Shown here one piece after another: positions 1 to 7,554 of a stretch of DNA of 13,691 nt. A program made the position numbers and the translations under genes. How positions within the stretch are numbered: position 1 is the stretch's first letter; each line of letters opens with the position of its first letter. The notes beneath the pieces are model-generated. The model was given only the letters and a program-made list of their open reading frames with translations. It did no database searches and was not told where the DNA came from. Source of the stretch: Stercoripulliclostridium_A sp045535235 (lineage in GTDB: Bacteria > Bacillota > Clostridia > Christensenellales > DTU072); assembly GCA_045535235.1 (NCBI GenBank), contig JAZSLG010000081.1, forward strand, positions 1-13,691, given 5' to 3'.

Positions 1-28
1 ATGGGTTCAAGTCCCATCGATCGCACCA
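1..28 (+). tRNA. 3' end of a tRNA (truncated by window edge, identity unknown)
   Basis: The window opens inside a tRNA. Positions 1-5 and 13-17 (ATGGG/CCCAT) form the T stem around the T loop TTCAAGT (6-12). CGATCGC (18-24) is the 3' half of the acceptor stem, A25 is the discriminator base and CCA (26-28) is encoded. The anticodon is outside the window, so the amino acid cannot be read. A terminator follows directly, which supports a real gene end. Confidence 0.85.
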
Positions 29-32
29 AAAG

Positions 33-59
33 GACAAGTCGATTGGCTTGTCTTTTTTT
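33..59 (+). terminator. Intrinsic terminator of the left tRNA
   Basis: GACAAGTC (33-40) pairs with GGCTTGTC (45-52) around the tetraloop GATT, giving an 8-bp stem with one G-T pair. Seven T residues (53-59) follow. It begins 5 nt after the tRNA CCA end, so it should end tRNA transcription and insulate the accessory region to the right. Confidence 0.85.
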
Positions 60-183
60 ACCCAAAGTGAAATTAATCTATTTGTTTTAGCAGTTTTCTT
101 TGGAATAGATATACCATTTACATTGTATGCAATCATCCATGCTTATATATTTGGTATACGAAACAAAATTTTAATTCTAAATA

Positions 184-221
184 AAAAATAAAAGCATGAA
201 TTAAGACATGCTTTTATTTTT
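184..221 (-). terminator. Terminator of the XRE gene, overlapping its stop codon
   Basis: A perfect 15-bp inverted repeat (184-198 with 207-221) encloses an 8-nt loop (199-206). Read on the minus strand it ends in a T-rich tract and works as an intrinsic terminator. The stop codon of the XRE gene (201-203) lies in the loop, so the last codons of the gene form one arm. The outer part of the stem is A/T only and could also act on the plus strand. Confidence 0.8.
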
Positions 222-431
222 GTCCATATTGTTTTTGAAAGTATCGTAGTCAAGTAATTCATCCGGAGTGACGTTTAATTCATAAGCTAATTTCATCAAA
301 GTAACTAAATCAGGTTCCCTTGCACCAATTTCGTATTGACTAATACAAGACCTAGTAACACCAACTCTTTTTGCTAAGTCTTTTTGTTTGATTTTATTGG
401 CTTTTCTATATTCCTTTATTTCTACTCTCAT
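201..431 (-). CDS. XRE/Cro-type helix-turn-helix transcriptional regulator
   Basis: This 76-residue protein is almost entirely one HTH_3 domain. Helix 2 is around QKDLAKRV (16-23), the recognition helix around TRSCISQYE (26-34), followed by the family pattern GAREPDLVTLMKLAYELNV and DELL. The start at 431 begins exactly where homology to the family begins (MRVEIKEYRK). Upstream in-frame ATGs at 449 and a TTG-type start further up would add a hydrophobic stretch unlike any HTH N-terminus. No Shine-Dalgarno sequence is visible, so the mRNA may be nearly leaderless. It is divergent from the lipoprotein operon, and the shared intergenic region has three operator-like sites. The inferred role is repressor of the operon and of itself. 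No sensor or peptidase domain is present, so the inducing signal cannot be read from the protein. Confidence 0.92.
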   Translation of the reverse strand: MRVEIKEYRKANKIKQKDLAKRVGVTRSCISQYEIGAREPDLVTLMKLAYELNVTPDELLDYDTFKNNMDKNKSMS

Positions 432-444
432 ATATAAAATTTTT

Positions 445-472
445 ACCATAAAATGTGACAATATGTTGACAA
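445..472 (-). promoter_or_regulatory. Candidate promoter of the XRE gene
   Basis: Read on the minus strand, TTGTCA (472-467) and TATGGT (450-445) are separated by 16 nt. This is five and four matches to the -35 and -10 consensus. It would start transcription only about 10 nt before the XRE ATG, in line with the missing Shine-Dalgarno. Its -35 overlaps the -35 of the plus-strand operon promoter. A TATAAT on the minus strand at 519-514 is an alternative -10, but has only a weak -35. Confidence 0.4.
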
Positions 473-513
473 GTAACAAAATGTCACCTATAATAAAAGT
501 GACAAATTGTAAC
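455..513. promoter_or_regulatory. Three operator-like sites for the XRE repressor
   Basis: Three 15-bp near-palindromes share an ACAA-WW-TGT core: GTGACAATATGTTGA (455-469), GTAACAAAATGTCAC (473-487) and GTGACAAATTGTAAC (499-513). Their general form is GTnACAAnnTGTnAC. Site 1 lies in the spacer of the candidate XRE promoter, site 2 in the spacer of the operon promoter, and site 3 at its expected transcription start. This placement fits repression of both directions. That the adjacent XRE protein is the binder is inference from position. Confidence 0.65.
466..494 (+). promoter_or_regulatory. Consensus sigma-A promoter of the lipoprotein operon
   Basis: TTGACA (466-471) and TATAAT (489-494) are both perfect consensus hexamers with the optimal 17-nt spacer. 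The expected start is near 501, leaving a leader of about 87 nt before the first gene. I see no riboswitch or attenuator in that leader. A promoter this strong would be constitutive unless repressed, which fits the operator sites covering it. Confidence 0.85.
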
Positions 514-587
514 ATTATAAGTTTTTATTGTATTTATTTGTCTTGCAAATTAAGGTGATTTTTAAATATTTTTAGGAGGAGTAAATC

Positions 588-2228
588 ATGAACAAATTTG
601 TAGCTAGAAAATTCACATTATTTTTAGTTATAGTTTTCGCGTTATGTCTTAGTTTTGCACTCGTTGGTTGTTCAGGAGTGGAGGATGAATTACCTAGTGA
701 GTTTAATATCCAATACACGGATGAAAATGGAACACACACTATTGTGGTGACTCCAGGTGGTCTTTATAATATAGAAGCTATTCCAACAAAAGAAGGACAC
801 GCATTCAAAGGATTATATGACCAAATTAGCGGTGGTACTCAGTATATTAATGAAACGGGTAACTGTGTTTCCGCTTTTAGTGACAACAAAAATCTAGTGC
901 TTTATCCACAATTTGAAGCAAATAAATATACGATATTATTTGATTATCAAGGAGCCGAAGTTAATGGTAGCCGTTCTTTGGAGGTTTCTTACGGTCAGAA
1001 ATTAACCGCTTATGATTTTCCCATTAATCTTACTTTAGAAAATAAAGTATTTAAGGGTTGGTATACCAAAGTTAATTGTGGTGGAACATTAGTTGCTGAT
1101 AAATACGGTGTTGTACCACAAAAGGATACAATTAACGCTAAGAACTATGACTTGAGCGATGAAGATGGCTATATTAATCTTTACGCAGGATTTGAAGACG
1201 TTAAATATATTGTAACTTTCTACGTCTCCGATAATAGCGATCCCGAAGAAATAAAAGTTGCTCATGGTACAAAAATATCCGAGGTTGTAACAGAAACAAG
1301 ATATAACGGTATGGCTGTTTTGAGTTGGTCGAAATCCAAAAACAACACGAATGATATTTTTGAAGGTCTTGTAACGTCTGACATGATCCTTTATGCAGTA
1401 GAATATGCTCCTTGTATTGATTTTGATACTAATGGTGGAGAACATCAAACCTCTTTGGTGGCTATAGCAGGTGCTAACATTACTTTACCAACGCCAGTAA
1501 GGGAAAACTATAAGTTTATAGAGTGGCAAAAAGATGGTGTTGCTTATACTTCAACCGTTATGCCTAGTAGCAGTTTGAAACTTACTGCAAAATGGCAAGC
1601 AATGTTGATTTTTGACGAAAGAGGTGGATCGGAAGTTGATGATATTTCCGAATCACAAGGTACAAAAATAACCTTGCCTAAAACTGAAAAAGATGGCTAT
1701 ATGTTCGCTGGATGGTTCACTTCTAATGGCGAGAAATATGAAATTACTGCGATGCCTACTGATTCAGTTGTCCTTCAGGCAAAATATTATTTGATTAATT
1801 CAAAGATGGTAGTTTTATTAGAAAGCAATATTGAAAAACAACTACCATATAATTCTGATGCCGGCCCTAGTATGCGTTGTAGTTTAACATTGGATTTAAA
1901 TGATTTATATACATCTGGAGTAAGAAATATTCATGTTATTGCACATTATCAAAGCGTGAGAAAAACGAGCTCTTTAGATGAGAAGACTTCAATGACTTGG
2001 TATTATACGAATGTTCCAAGCGAAGCATATGAATTATGGACATATGGCGAAACGCACGTTGATACAAGCTATAGTTCATATGTTAGAGAAACTGATATTG
2101 AATTAAAAGGTGGTAAACTGTACATTTGTTTATGGAGTAACTATCATAAATCATACACTGGTGCTACGATATATTGGAAGGATTTTTGGGTAGAAGTTGA
2201 ATACCCTGACACTTCTGTGTTGTATTAA
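588..2228 (+). CDS. Surface lipoprotein with Listeria-Bacteroides-type (InlB B-repeat) domains, paralog 1
   Basis: 546 residues. A basic N-terminus, a hydrophobic core and the lipobox LVGC put the lipidated cysteine at residue 28, so the mature protein should be membrane-anchored on the outside. Residues about 40-402 hold five diverged repeats of the Flg_new / InlB B-repeat type. Each ends in an FxGWY- or FxxW-like element and an aromatic strand such as LYPQFE, LYAGFE or LTAKWQ; clear examples begin near 113 (YTILFDYQGA), 278 (IDFDTNGGE) and 340 (LIFDERGG). The last 140 residues are beta-rich, have no domain I recognise, and differ from the paralog. The ATG has a strong AGGAGGA (574-580) 7 nt upstream. 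It is the first gene of the operon, 27 nt before the next start. Such repeats are known in adhesins and cell-wall proteins; a binding role here is inferred. Confidence 0.85.
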   Translation: MNKFVARKFTLFLVIVFALCLSFALVGCSGVEDELPSEFNIQYTDENGTHTIVVTPGGLYNIEAIPTKEGHAFKGLYDQISGGTQYINETGNCVSAFSDNKNLVLYPQFEANKYTILFDYQGAEVNGSRSLEVSYGQKLTAYDFPINLTLENKVFKGWYTKVNCGGTLVADKYGVVPQKDTINAKNYDLSDEDGYINLYAGFEDVKYIVTFYVSDNSDPEEIKVAHGTKISEVVTETRYNGMAVLSWSKSKNNTNDIFEGLVTSDMILYAVEYAPCIDFDTNGGEHQTSLVAIAGANITLPTPVRENYKFIEWQKDGVAYTSTVMPSSSLKLTAKWQAMLIFDERGGSEVDDISESQGTKITLPKTEKDGYMFAGWFTSNGEKYEITAMPTDSVVLQAKYYLINSKMVVLLESNIEKQLPYNSDAGPSMRCSLTLDLNDLYTSGVRNIHVIAHYQSVRKTSSLDEKTSMTWYYTNVPSEAYELWTYGETHVDTSYSSYVRETDIELKGGKLYICLWSNYHKSYTGATIYWKDFWVEVEYPDTSVLY

Positions 2229-2255
2229 GCTTATATGAAATTGAAGAGGTGGGGC

Positions 2256-3989
2256 ATGAATAGTAATTGGATTAAAACTATACTATTAATTACTTTAATA
2301 CTAATACTATTTGTTGGATTGGTCGCTTGTGATTATTCTTCTTCTAATGAAAAAGAGTTTCACGTTCAGTATCTAGGAGAAAACGGAATAGCAAGTATTA
2401 CAGTTAAAGCCGGGGAAATTTATTTCATCGAGTATATGCCAACAAAAATAGGGTATGAATTTCTTGGTTGGTATGACCAAGAAGAGGGTGGTACTATGTT
2501 TGTTAACGCAAAGGGTATATCACTTTCTTCTTATAACGAAGATCATGATATATTCTTATATCCTCAGTTCAATAAAAAAGAATACGTTATTAATCTTGAT
2601 TATCAAGGGGCTACTATAACTAGCTCAACAGCGATGAACGTTAAATACGGTGAGACGTTACAGCAATTACCTACTAATCTTGTTAAGGAGAACAAAACTT
2701 TTACTGGTTGGTTTACTGAGCCGAACATGCAAGGAAAAAAAATATGTGAGGCTGATGGGATAGTTAATAGCGCATTGACACTAGATAACATTAACTTTAA
2801 TTTACCAACGGAAGGCAATAGTATTACTATTTATGCTGGGTTTGAGAACAAAAAATACCTTGTTACTTTTTACTATGGCGATAAGTTAATTGCTGAAAAA
2901 GAAATAGAGTATGGGGCTAATATTAAAGATCATGCTCCTAAAATTCTATCTGATGGAAAAACCGTAGTTGCATGGTCAAAAATAAAGAATGATACCAATC
3001 TAACAAATGTTTTTAGTGGAGAAGTAACTGGTGAAATGATATTGTATGTTGCCAAAAGCAACTATACCTATAAAGTAAACCACTATCAAGTTGATGGCTC
3101 AAATAAAACACTAGTTGCCACAGATAGTTGTTCAGTTGAAAATATTACTGAAGTAACTCCACCTGTAAGACATTATACAGGATATAATTCACCGGTTGAG
3201 CAAACCGTAACTATTTCAACAAGTGATACCGTGATTAACTATAATTATATAATTAAAGAATATATGGTTACATTTGTTAGTGCGGGTGGAACGTCTTCTA
3301 AAACATATAAACATAATAAGGGCATATCGCAATCCATGATGCCTTTTCCTACTAAAACAAATTGTGTATTTGCAGGTTGGTATACCGATGAAAATGGAGC
3401 TGGAAGTTGGTATTCATACATACCATCTTCCTGCAACCAAAATTTAACACTATACGCCAATTTCGTTAATTCTAATAAGACTACAATTATTGATTGTTCC
3501 GCGTTAAATATTAAAAAAGATATCATATATTATAACGATTCACCTTACACTCAATGGGCGGAAATGGATTTTAATATTACGGTTCCGAATGAATTAAGGA
3601 ACATGATTTCAACTGGTAGATTAACTGTTAATATTACTGTTAATACTGTTGCAAAAGTTAAATATGCTCATGCAAAGGATAGGTTTGCTTCAGTAACTTC
3701 TAGTATATATTTGGATTCTACTTCTTCTACCAATTCTACTAAAGCAACTGCAGAAGGCGGTGGATGGCCGTGGAATTACGTTGAACCTATTCCTGGTGCC
3801 TGGAGCGAAAAACAATTTACTGCTACAAAAAATATAAGTATTACTTCTAATAATGAAACCATCAATATTAAACACAAAGCATATTTTGAGATGGATGCGG
3901 AGAGTCAATCAAACTGGGCGGGTGGAACGCCTGAAGGATATATTGATTGTTATGTTAGTTCAATTTCTTATTATTTCTCCGTGATCTAA
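2256..3989 (+). CDS. Surface lipoprotein with Listeria-Bacteroides-type and MucBP-like repeats, paralog 2
   Basis: 577 residues from the ATG at 2256, chosen because AGAGGTGG (2245-2252) sits just upstream. The in-frame ATG at 2235 has no ribosome binding site and would add 7 residues. The signal peptide ends in lipobox LVAC. The N-terminal half aligns along its length with paralog 1: EFHVQYLGENG with EFNIQYTDENG, and FLYPQFNKKEYVINLDYQGA with VLYPQFEANKYTILFDYQGA. A MucBP-like segment follows (YKVNHYQVDG, then PPVRHYTGYNSP and VINYNY), which the paralog lacks, then another B-repeat-like unit (YMVTFVSAGG, FAGWYTDENG). The C-terminal 150 residues are Ser/Thr/Asn-rich, beta-type and unrecognised. 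The operon position and matching layout point to tandem duplication followed by divergence. Ligand unknown. Confidence 0.85.
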   Translation: MNSNWIKTILLITLILILFVGLVACDYSSSNEKEFHVQYLGENGIASITVKAGEIYFIEYMPTKIGYEFLGWYDQEEGGTMFVNAKGISLSSYNEDHDIFLYPQFNKKEYVINLDYQGATITSSTAMNVKYGETLQQLPTNLVKENKTFTGWFTEPNMQGKKICEADGIVNSALTLDNINFNLPTEGNSITIYAGFENKKYLVTFYYGDKLIAEKEIEYGANIKDHAPKILSDGKTVVAWSKIKNDTNLTNVFSGEVTGEMILYVAKSNYTYKVNHYQVDGSNKTLVATDSCSVENITEVTPPVRHYTGYNSPVEQTVTISTSDTVINYNYIIKEYMVTFVSAGGTSSKTYKHNKGISQSMMPFPTKTNCVFAGWYTDENGAGSWYSYIPSSCNQNLTLYANFVNSNKTTIIDCSALNIKKDIIYYNDSPYTQWAEMDFNITVPNELRNMISTGRLTVNITVNTVAKVKYAHAKDRFASVTSSIYLDSTSSTNSTKATAEGGGWPWNYVEPIPGAWSEKQFTATKNISITSNNETINIKHKAYFEMDAESQSNWAGGTPEGYIDCYVSSISYYFSVI

Positions 3990-4018
3990 AAACAAAATAA
4001 TATTACAAGGAGGTTTTT

Positions 4019-5905
4019 ATGAAAAAAGGTATAAAAATGACAGTATGTCTTTTAATTGTTATAACTTGTGTAATAGTGGCGTTAACCGGCTGTAATAAAG
4101 ACGAGTTGGAAAGTATTTATAAACCCACTAACCTTTGTTATGACGGTACAAGAATTACTTGGAATAGGGTTGAACTTGCCGAACATTATACTGTACAAAT
4201 AAACGGCGGTGAGGCTAAAAGAGTTAATACTAATATGTTCGACTATAAAAATGATGGAGGCGGTTCGTTTGATGTTACTGTAAATGCGGTAATAGGCGAT
4301 CAATCAATTGGAGAAACAATTACGTTTACTCCCTTGGATAAGATTGCATCGTTAAACGTTGCTGAAAATGGTATGATAAGCTGGCAAGCTGTTCCAGGTG
4401 CTACAGCTTATAAAGTAAGCGTTAATGGTACGGAAATAGAGGGCGAGATAGTCGATACTTCTTATTTGCCCAGTGTTGGTAGTAGTAGAATTAAGGTGCG
4501 TGGTATAGTAAGCGGTGATAATGGCTATTACTCAGTTTGGAGTGAAGAAAAACAGCTATTTATTAATCATGCACCTACTCAATTAAAATATGATGGAGCC
4601 AAACTTTCTTGGCTAGGTAATTCATCAAAATATAACGTTAACGTAAATGGTACGGACACTTTAGTTAATGGTAATACGTTTGATTATAGCGCTGGTGACT
4701 TTGATTTTAGTGTTAAAATTAGAGCTGTGGGCGACCACGTATCAACTTTTGATAGTGTTGAAGTTGAAAATAGCTTTCATTATTTGCAACCTGTAACCAA
4801 TATGGTTATAGAAGATGGTATTCTTAATTGGACTGCAACCCCAAATGCAGAAGGATATGAAGTAAGAATAAACGGAGTCGTTCAAAAACAAAATGCTACT
4901 ACAAATTCTTATGCAAATCTTGTAGCGGGTACCGCTCTTGCCGTAGAAGTTAAGCCTTTTAACAATAGTGACAATTACTTTTCAAAATGGTCTGCAGTAA
5001 AGAACGTATATATTTTGGAAAGTCCTGTTGTAACTTGGAATGCTGATCTTGAATTAGATGGACAAGCTAATAATAATTTTGTTTGGAATGCTGTAAATGG
5101 TGCAGTTGGATATACAGTTGAGTTGGAAAAAAACGGTCAAATAGAAACCCATAATTTCCCAATATCTCAAGTTGCATTTAGTTATGCTTATACGCAAGTG
5201 GGTGTTTATAACGTTAGAGTTAAGGCTATTGCCGACATTGGTAATGACTATTTTGATAGTAAATATTGCACTCCAGTCGTAGTAGAAAGACTTGCCGCGC
5301 CCAAAGGGGCTAGTGAATATTTTATAACTAGTGATGAAAAGGATCTCGCTAAAGGTTTTACCGTTAATTATACAAACGTAAATGGTGCAGTAGGGTATCA
5401 ACTATATAAGGATGGCGCATTGCTTAATGGGAAATATTCTACAACTTTGTCTATATCCGATAGCGATGTAGCAGATGACTCTATTTCTAGTGAACAAAAT
5501 TATACCTACATGGTAAGAAGTATTGGTACTGTTAAGAATGTAAATGGAAAGACCTATGCAACTTTGTCTTGTTTATCCTCAGAGGCCTTATCTTTTAATA
5601 TAAAAGTACTTGCTATGCCAACCGTTCCTACTATGTCGGGATATGTGGCAGAATGGCAAAACGTAGCAGGAACTAACGGTTACGCGGTAAAATACGGTGG
5701 AACTATTACTGTAGCTAATTCTACTCAATACAGCCTTTCTACGTTGAAATCAGGTACTTACGACGTCAGTGTTTGTGCTAAAGGAAACGGAACAACAACG
5801 CTTGCTTCCAACTATACTGCCCCCATAGTGATAACAAGGTTGGTTGCGCCTACAAATATTAAAATTTCATATGGTACTGGTGAAGGTCAGCGTAGCAAAT
5901 GCTAA
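4019..5905 (+). CDS. Large fibronectin-III-like repeat lipoprotein, 5' part before a frameshift
   Basis: 628 residues as read. AAGGAGGT (4007-4014) precedes the ATG at an ideal distance. The signal peptide ends in lipobox LTGC, with the lipidated cysteine at residue 25. The rest is a chain of beta-sandwich repeats, one every 75-95 residues, each with a Trp (or Tyr) strand and then a pattern like AxxYxVxINGxx. Trp-strand motifs lie near residues 48 (ITWNRV), 122 (ISWQAV), 198 (LSWLG), 271 (LNWTAT), 356 (FVWNAV) and 545 (AEWQNV). An eighth repeat starts with APTNIKISYGTG and then breaks into an unrelated tail and stop, while its continuation is found in the next frame. Removing one base near 5885 joins this to the following fragment as one 1049-residue protein. 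It belongs to the FN3-like superfold; a surface scaffold or adhesin role is inferred. Confidence 0.85.
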   Translation: MKKGIKMTVCLLIVITCVIVALTGCNKDELESIYKPTNLCYDGTRITWNRVELAEHYTVQINGGEAKRVNTNMFDYKNDGGGSFDVTVNAVIGDQSIGETITFTPLDKIASLNVAENGMISWQAVPGATAYKVSVNGTEIEGEIVDTSYLPSVGSSRIKVRGIVSGDNGYYSVWSEEKQLFINHAPTQLKYDGAKLSWLGNSSKYNVNVNGTDTLVNGNTFDYSAGDFDFSVKIRAVGDHVSTFDSVEVENSFHYLQPVTNMVIEDGILNWTATPNAEGYEVRINGVVQKQNATTNSYANLVAGTALAVEVKPFNNSDNYFSKWSAVKNVYILESPVVTWNADLELDGQANNNFVWNAVNGAVGYTVELEKNGQIETHNFPISQVAFSYAYTQVGVYNVRVKAIADIGNDYFDSKYCTPVVVERLAAPKGASEYFITSDEKDLAKGFTVNYTNVNGAVGYQLYKDGALLNGKYSTTLSISDSDVADDSISSEQNYTYMVRSIGTVKNVNGKTYATLSCLSSEALSFNIKVLAMPTVPTMSGYVAEWQNVAGTNGYAVKYGGTITVANSTQYSLSTLKSGTYDVSVCAKGNGTTTLASNYTAPIVITRLVAPTNIKISYGTGEGQRSKC

Positions 5906-7169
5906 AAGCTATGAGGTTTATTATGAAGGTAGCTCGCAAGCTATTCCCGAAAATGCCTATGATAATATGTACCAGTTTATAAAAGAGAGTGGTACTCAAG
6001 TACATATGGTTGCAGTAGCTAACTATTATAATGATTTGCGTACTGTATATTATATGAGCTCAGAACCCTCTAACACTGAAACTTTTATTAGACTTGCAAC
6101 ACCTACATTCCCGGATGCTGTTTTTGCAAATAGCGTAGAAATGGTTTGGAATGCCCCTAATAATATTAATACTGCAGAATATACGCCTACTTATCAAGTA
6201 TGGGAAGGTGGCGTAATGCAGACCGGTGGTGTACAGAATGGTACTAAATTTAATATTCAATATTTAGACGGTGGTGAGTATTATACATTCCAAGTTAAAG
6301 CTGTAGGTAATGATACAAGATATTTGGATAGTGAATTTTCATCGGCAATAACCGTTTATAAAATTAATACTCCTCAGATGCGTATTGAAGACCAAAAATA
6401 CGTTTGGAATGGTGTAACTAATGCATCAAGTTACATTTTGGAAATAGATGGCGTTAGAGCAAACAACGATATTCACGTTTCTGGAAATTCATATTCATAT
6501 ACCCCTCACTATACTCAAATAGGCGAACATTCTGTTAAACTATATGCAGTAGGTGATGGTTACAATAACATTAATAGTGAGGTTTATAAGTACACGCAAG
6601 TTGTTGATTATTGCTTGGCTCCAGAAATAGATTTTGCCTATTCTAACGAAACTTTTGTTAATGGCGGATCAATTAACGTATATATAACTAAAGGTTCCGA
6701 TAATAACAATGGGTACTTATATGAAATTGCAGGTGCTAGCATTGATTCTAATGATTTAATGGTATCAAAAGAGATTGAAAGTGCAGGTACCTACATGGTA
6801 AGAGTTAAAGCTTTAGGTGGCAAGATTGATTCAAATGAAGTTTACTACGTTGACTCTCAATATGCAGGCGGGAACAGCGGGTACACCATTACATTATTAG
6901 CACCGCCTACAAATAATACATTTAGCCTTAATTCTGATGGCGCCGTAAGATGGGCCACTATAACTGGCTCAGCAGGATACGATTATCAAATTTCATATGA
7001 TGGTGGGGAGTTTACGAGTGTAGAACATTCCGGTACGGCATCTCTTGAGCCAATTGCTAATTATAAGAATTATGGGACTATTAGAATACGTGTAAGAGCC
7101 TGTGGTAATGGAGACACTATAATTACTTCTGATTGGGTTGAATATCTTTGGACAAATCCTAATAAATAA
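5844..7169 (+). CDS. Large fibronectin-III-like repeat lipoprotein, 3' part after the frameshift
   Basis: This frame continues the repeat chain of the preceding fragment: VSVANAKSYEVYYEG completes the interrupted repeat. Four further units follow, with VEMVWNAP, KYVWNGVTNASSYILEIDG, INVYITKG and GAVRWATITGSAGYDYQISYDGG. There is no signal peptide, and the possible starts (TTG 5844, ATG 5871, GTG 5880) have no ribosome binding site. It is therefore not a credible independent gene, and real homology begins about 5888. It is best read as the C-terminal 40% of the 4019-7169 protein. The stop codon overlaps the start of the M50-like gene by one base (TAATG), which suggests translational coupling. 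Confidence 0.75.
   Translation: MRLQILKFHMVLVKVSVANAKSYEVYYEGSSQAIPENAYDNMYQFIKESGTQVHMVAVANYYNDLRTVYYMSSEPSNTETFIRLATPTFPDAVFANSVEMVWNAPNNINTAEYTPTYQVWEGGVMQTGGVQNGTKFNIQYLDGGEYYTFQVKAVGNDTRYLDSEFSSAITVYKINTPQMRIEDQKYVWNGVTNASSYILEIDGVRANNDIHVSGNSYSYTPHYTQIGEHSVKLYAVGDGYNNINSEVYKYTQVVDYCLAPEIDFAYSNETFVNGGSINVYITKGSDNNNGYLYEIAGASIDSNDLMVSKEIESAGTYMVRVKALGGKIDSNEVYYVDSQYAGGNSGYTITLLAPPTNNTFSLNSDGAVRWATITGSAGYDYQISYDGGEFTSVEHSGTASLEPIANYKNYGTIRIRVRACGNGDTIITSDWVEYLWTNPNK
5881..5890 (+). other. Single-base frameshift site in the FN3-like lipoprotein gene
   Basis: The upstream frame reads YGTGEG and then leaves the repeat pattern; the frame one base later reads VSVANAKSYEV. Dropping one G of GG at 5885-5886 gives YGTGEVSVANAKSYEV with no other change. 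The joined gene is then exactly 1050 codons from 4019 to 7169. The stop bounding the downstream frame is near 5831 and the stop of the upstream frame is 5903-5905, so the shift must lie between them. Confidence 0.75.
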
Positions 7170-7495
7170 TGATAGTCGATATTTTGATTAGTTATATAAC
7201 ACAAATTTTGTTTACAATCGGAATCATTTATCTGTTCGGTTGGCTAATATCTTTGTGTAATAAATTCTTTTATAAAAACTTGGGTTCATTCGGCACGGTG
7301 GCGTGTTATATTACCGGTTTTATAGGTACCCCCGTGCATGAATGTTCCCATGCTTTAATGTGCTTACTTTTTGGTCATAAAATTAATGAAATTAAATTGT
7401 TCCAAATTAGTAATGACGGTACACTCGGATACGTTAATCATTCATTTAATAAAAAAATATATATCACGTTATTGGAAATTTCTTTATTGGTGTAG
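7169..7495 (+). CDS. M50-like membrane metalloprotease, 5' part before a frameshift
   Basis: 108 residues as read. The first membrane segment is about residues 5-30. The second carries HECSH (in TPVHECSHALMCLLFGHKI), an HExxH zinc motif within a hydrophobic helix as in site-2-protease-like M50 enzymes. GYVNHSFNKK follows, a pattern I associate with a Firmicute M50-like family. The start overlaps the preceding stop as TAATG. Reading leaves the family pattern after the A7 run at 7451-7457, giving the premature tail IYITLLEISLLV. With one more A the protein runs through to 7959. Intramembrane cleavage, possibly of the lipoproteins encoded upstream, is a hypothesis; only the motif and topology are seen. 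Confidence 0.75.
   Translation: MIVDILISYITQILFTIGIIYLFGWLISLCNKFFYKNLGSFGTVACYITGFIGTPVHECSHALMCLLFGHKINEIKLFQISNDGTLGYVNHSFNKKIYITLLEISLLV
7451..7457 (+). other. A7 homopolymer frameshift site in the M50-like gene
   Basis: The gene reads AAT followed by seven A and then TATAT. An eighth A would give NKKNIYHVIGNFFIGVAP in frame with the rest. The whole gene 7169-7959 would then be 264 codons. Homopolymer runs are typical places for sequencing indels, true indel mutation and polymerase slippage, and the sequence alone cannot separate these. Confidence 0.75.
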
Positions 7496-7554
7496 CTCCA
7501 ATAATATGTATATCAGGTATACTTTATCTTTTAGCATATCTATTAGTTCCAGAA

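Noticed and set aside
1..136. Minus-strand open frame from ATG at 136 across the terminator and tRNA
   Set aside because: It has no ribosome binding site and its end is antisense to the tRNA, a common source of false ORFs. No protein family is recognisable.
501..587. Riboswitch or T-box leader before the lipoprotein operon
   Set aside because: The leader is only about 87 nt, AT-rich, and shows no stable stem, terminator/antiterminator pair or known leader motif.
1089..1448. Minus-strand ORF of 119 codons inside the first lipoprotein gene
   Set aside because: It is antisense to a well-supported lipoprotein with a clear start, and has no ribosome binding site or recognisable family.
5844..7169. 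Independent second FN3-repeat gene overlapping the first
   Set aside because: Possible starts lack a ribosome binding site and signal peptide, and the first repeat would lack its N-terminal strands, which are present in the upstream frame.
588..7169. CRISPR array or long DNA repeats within the repeat-protein genes
   Set aside because: The repeats are visible at protein level only; DNA copies are diverged and I see no regularly spaced identical units.
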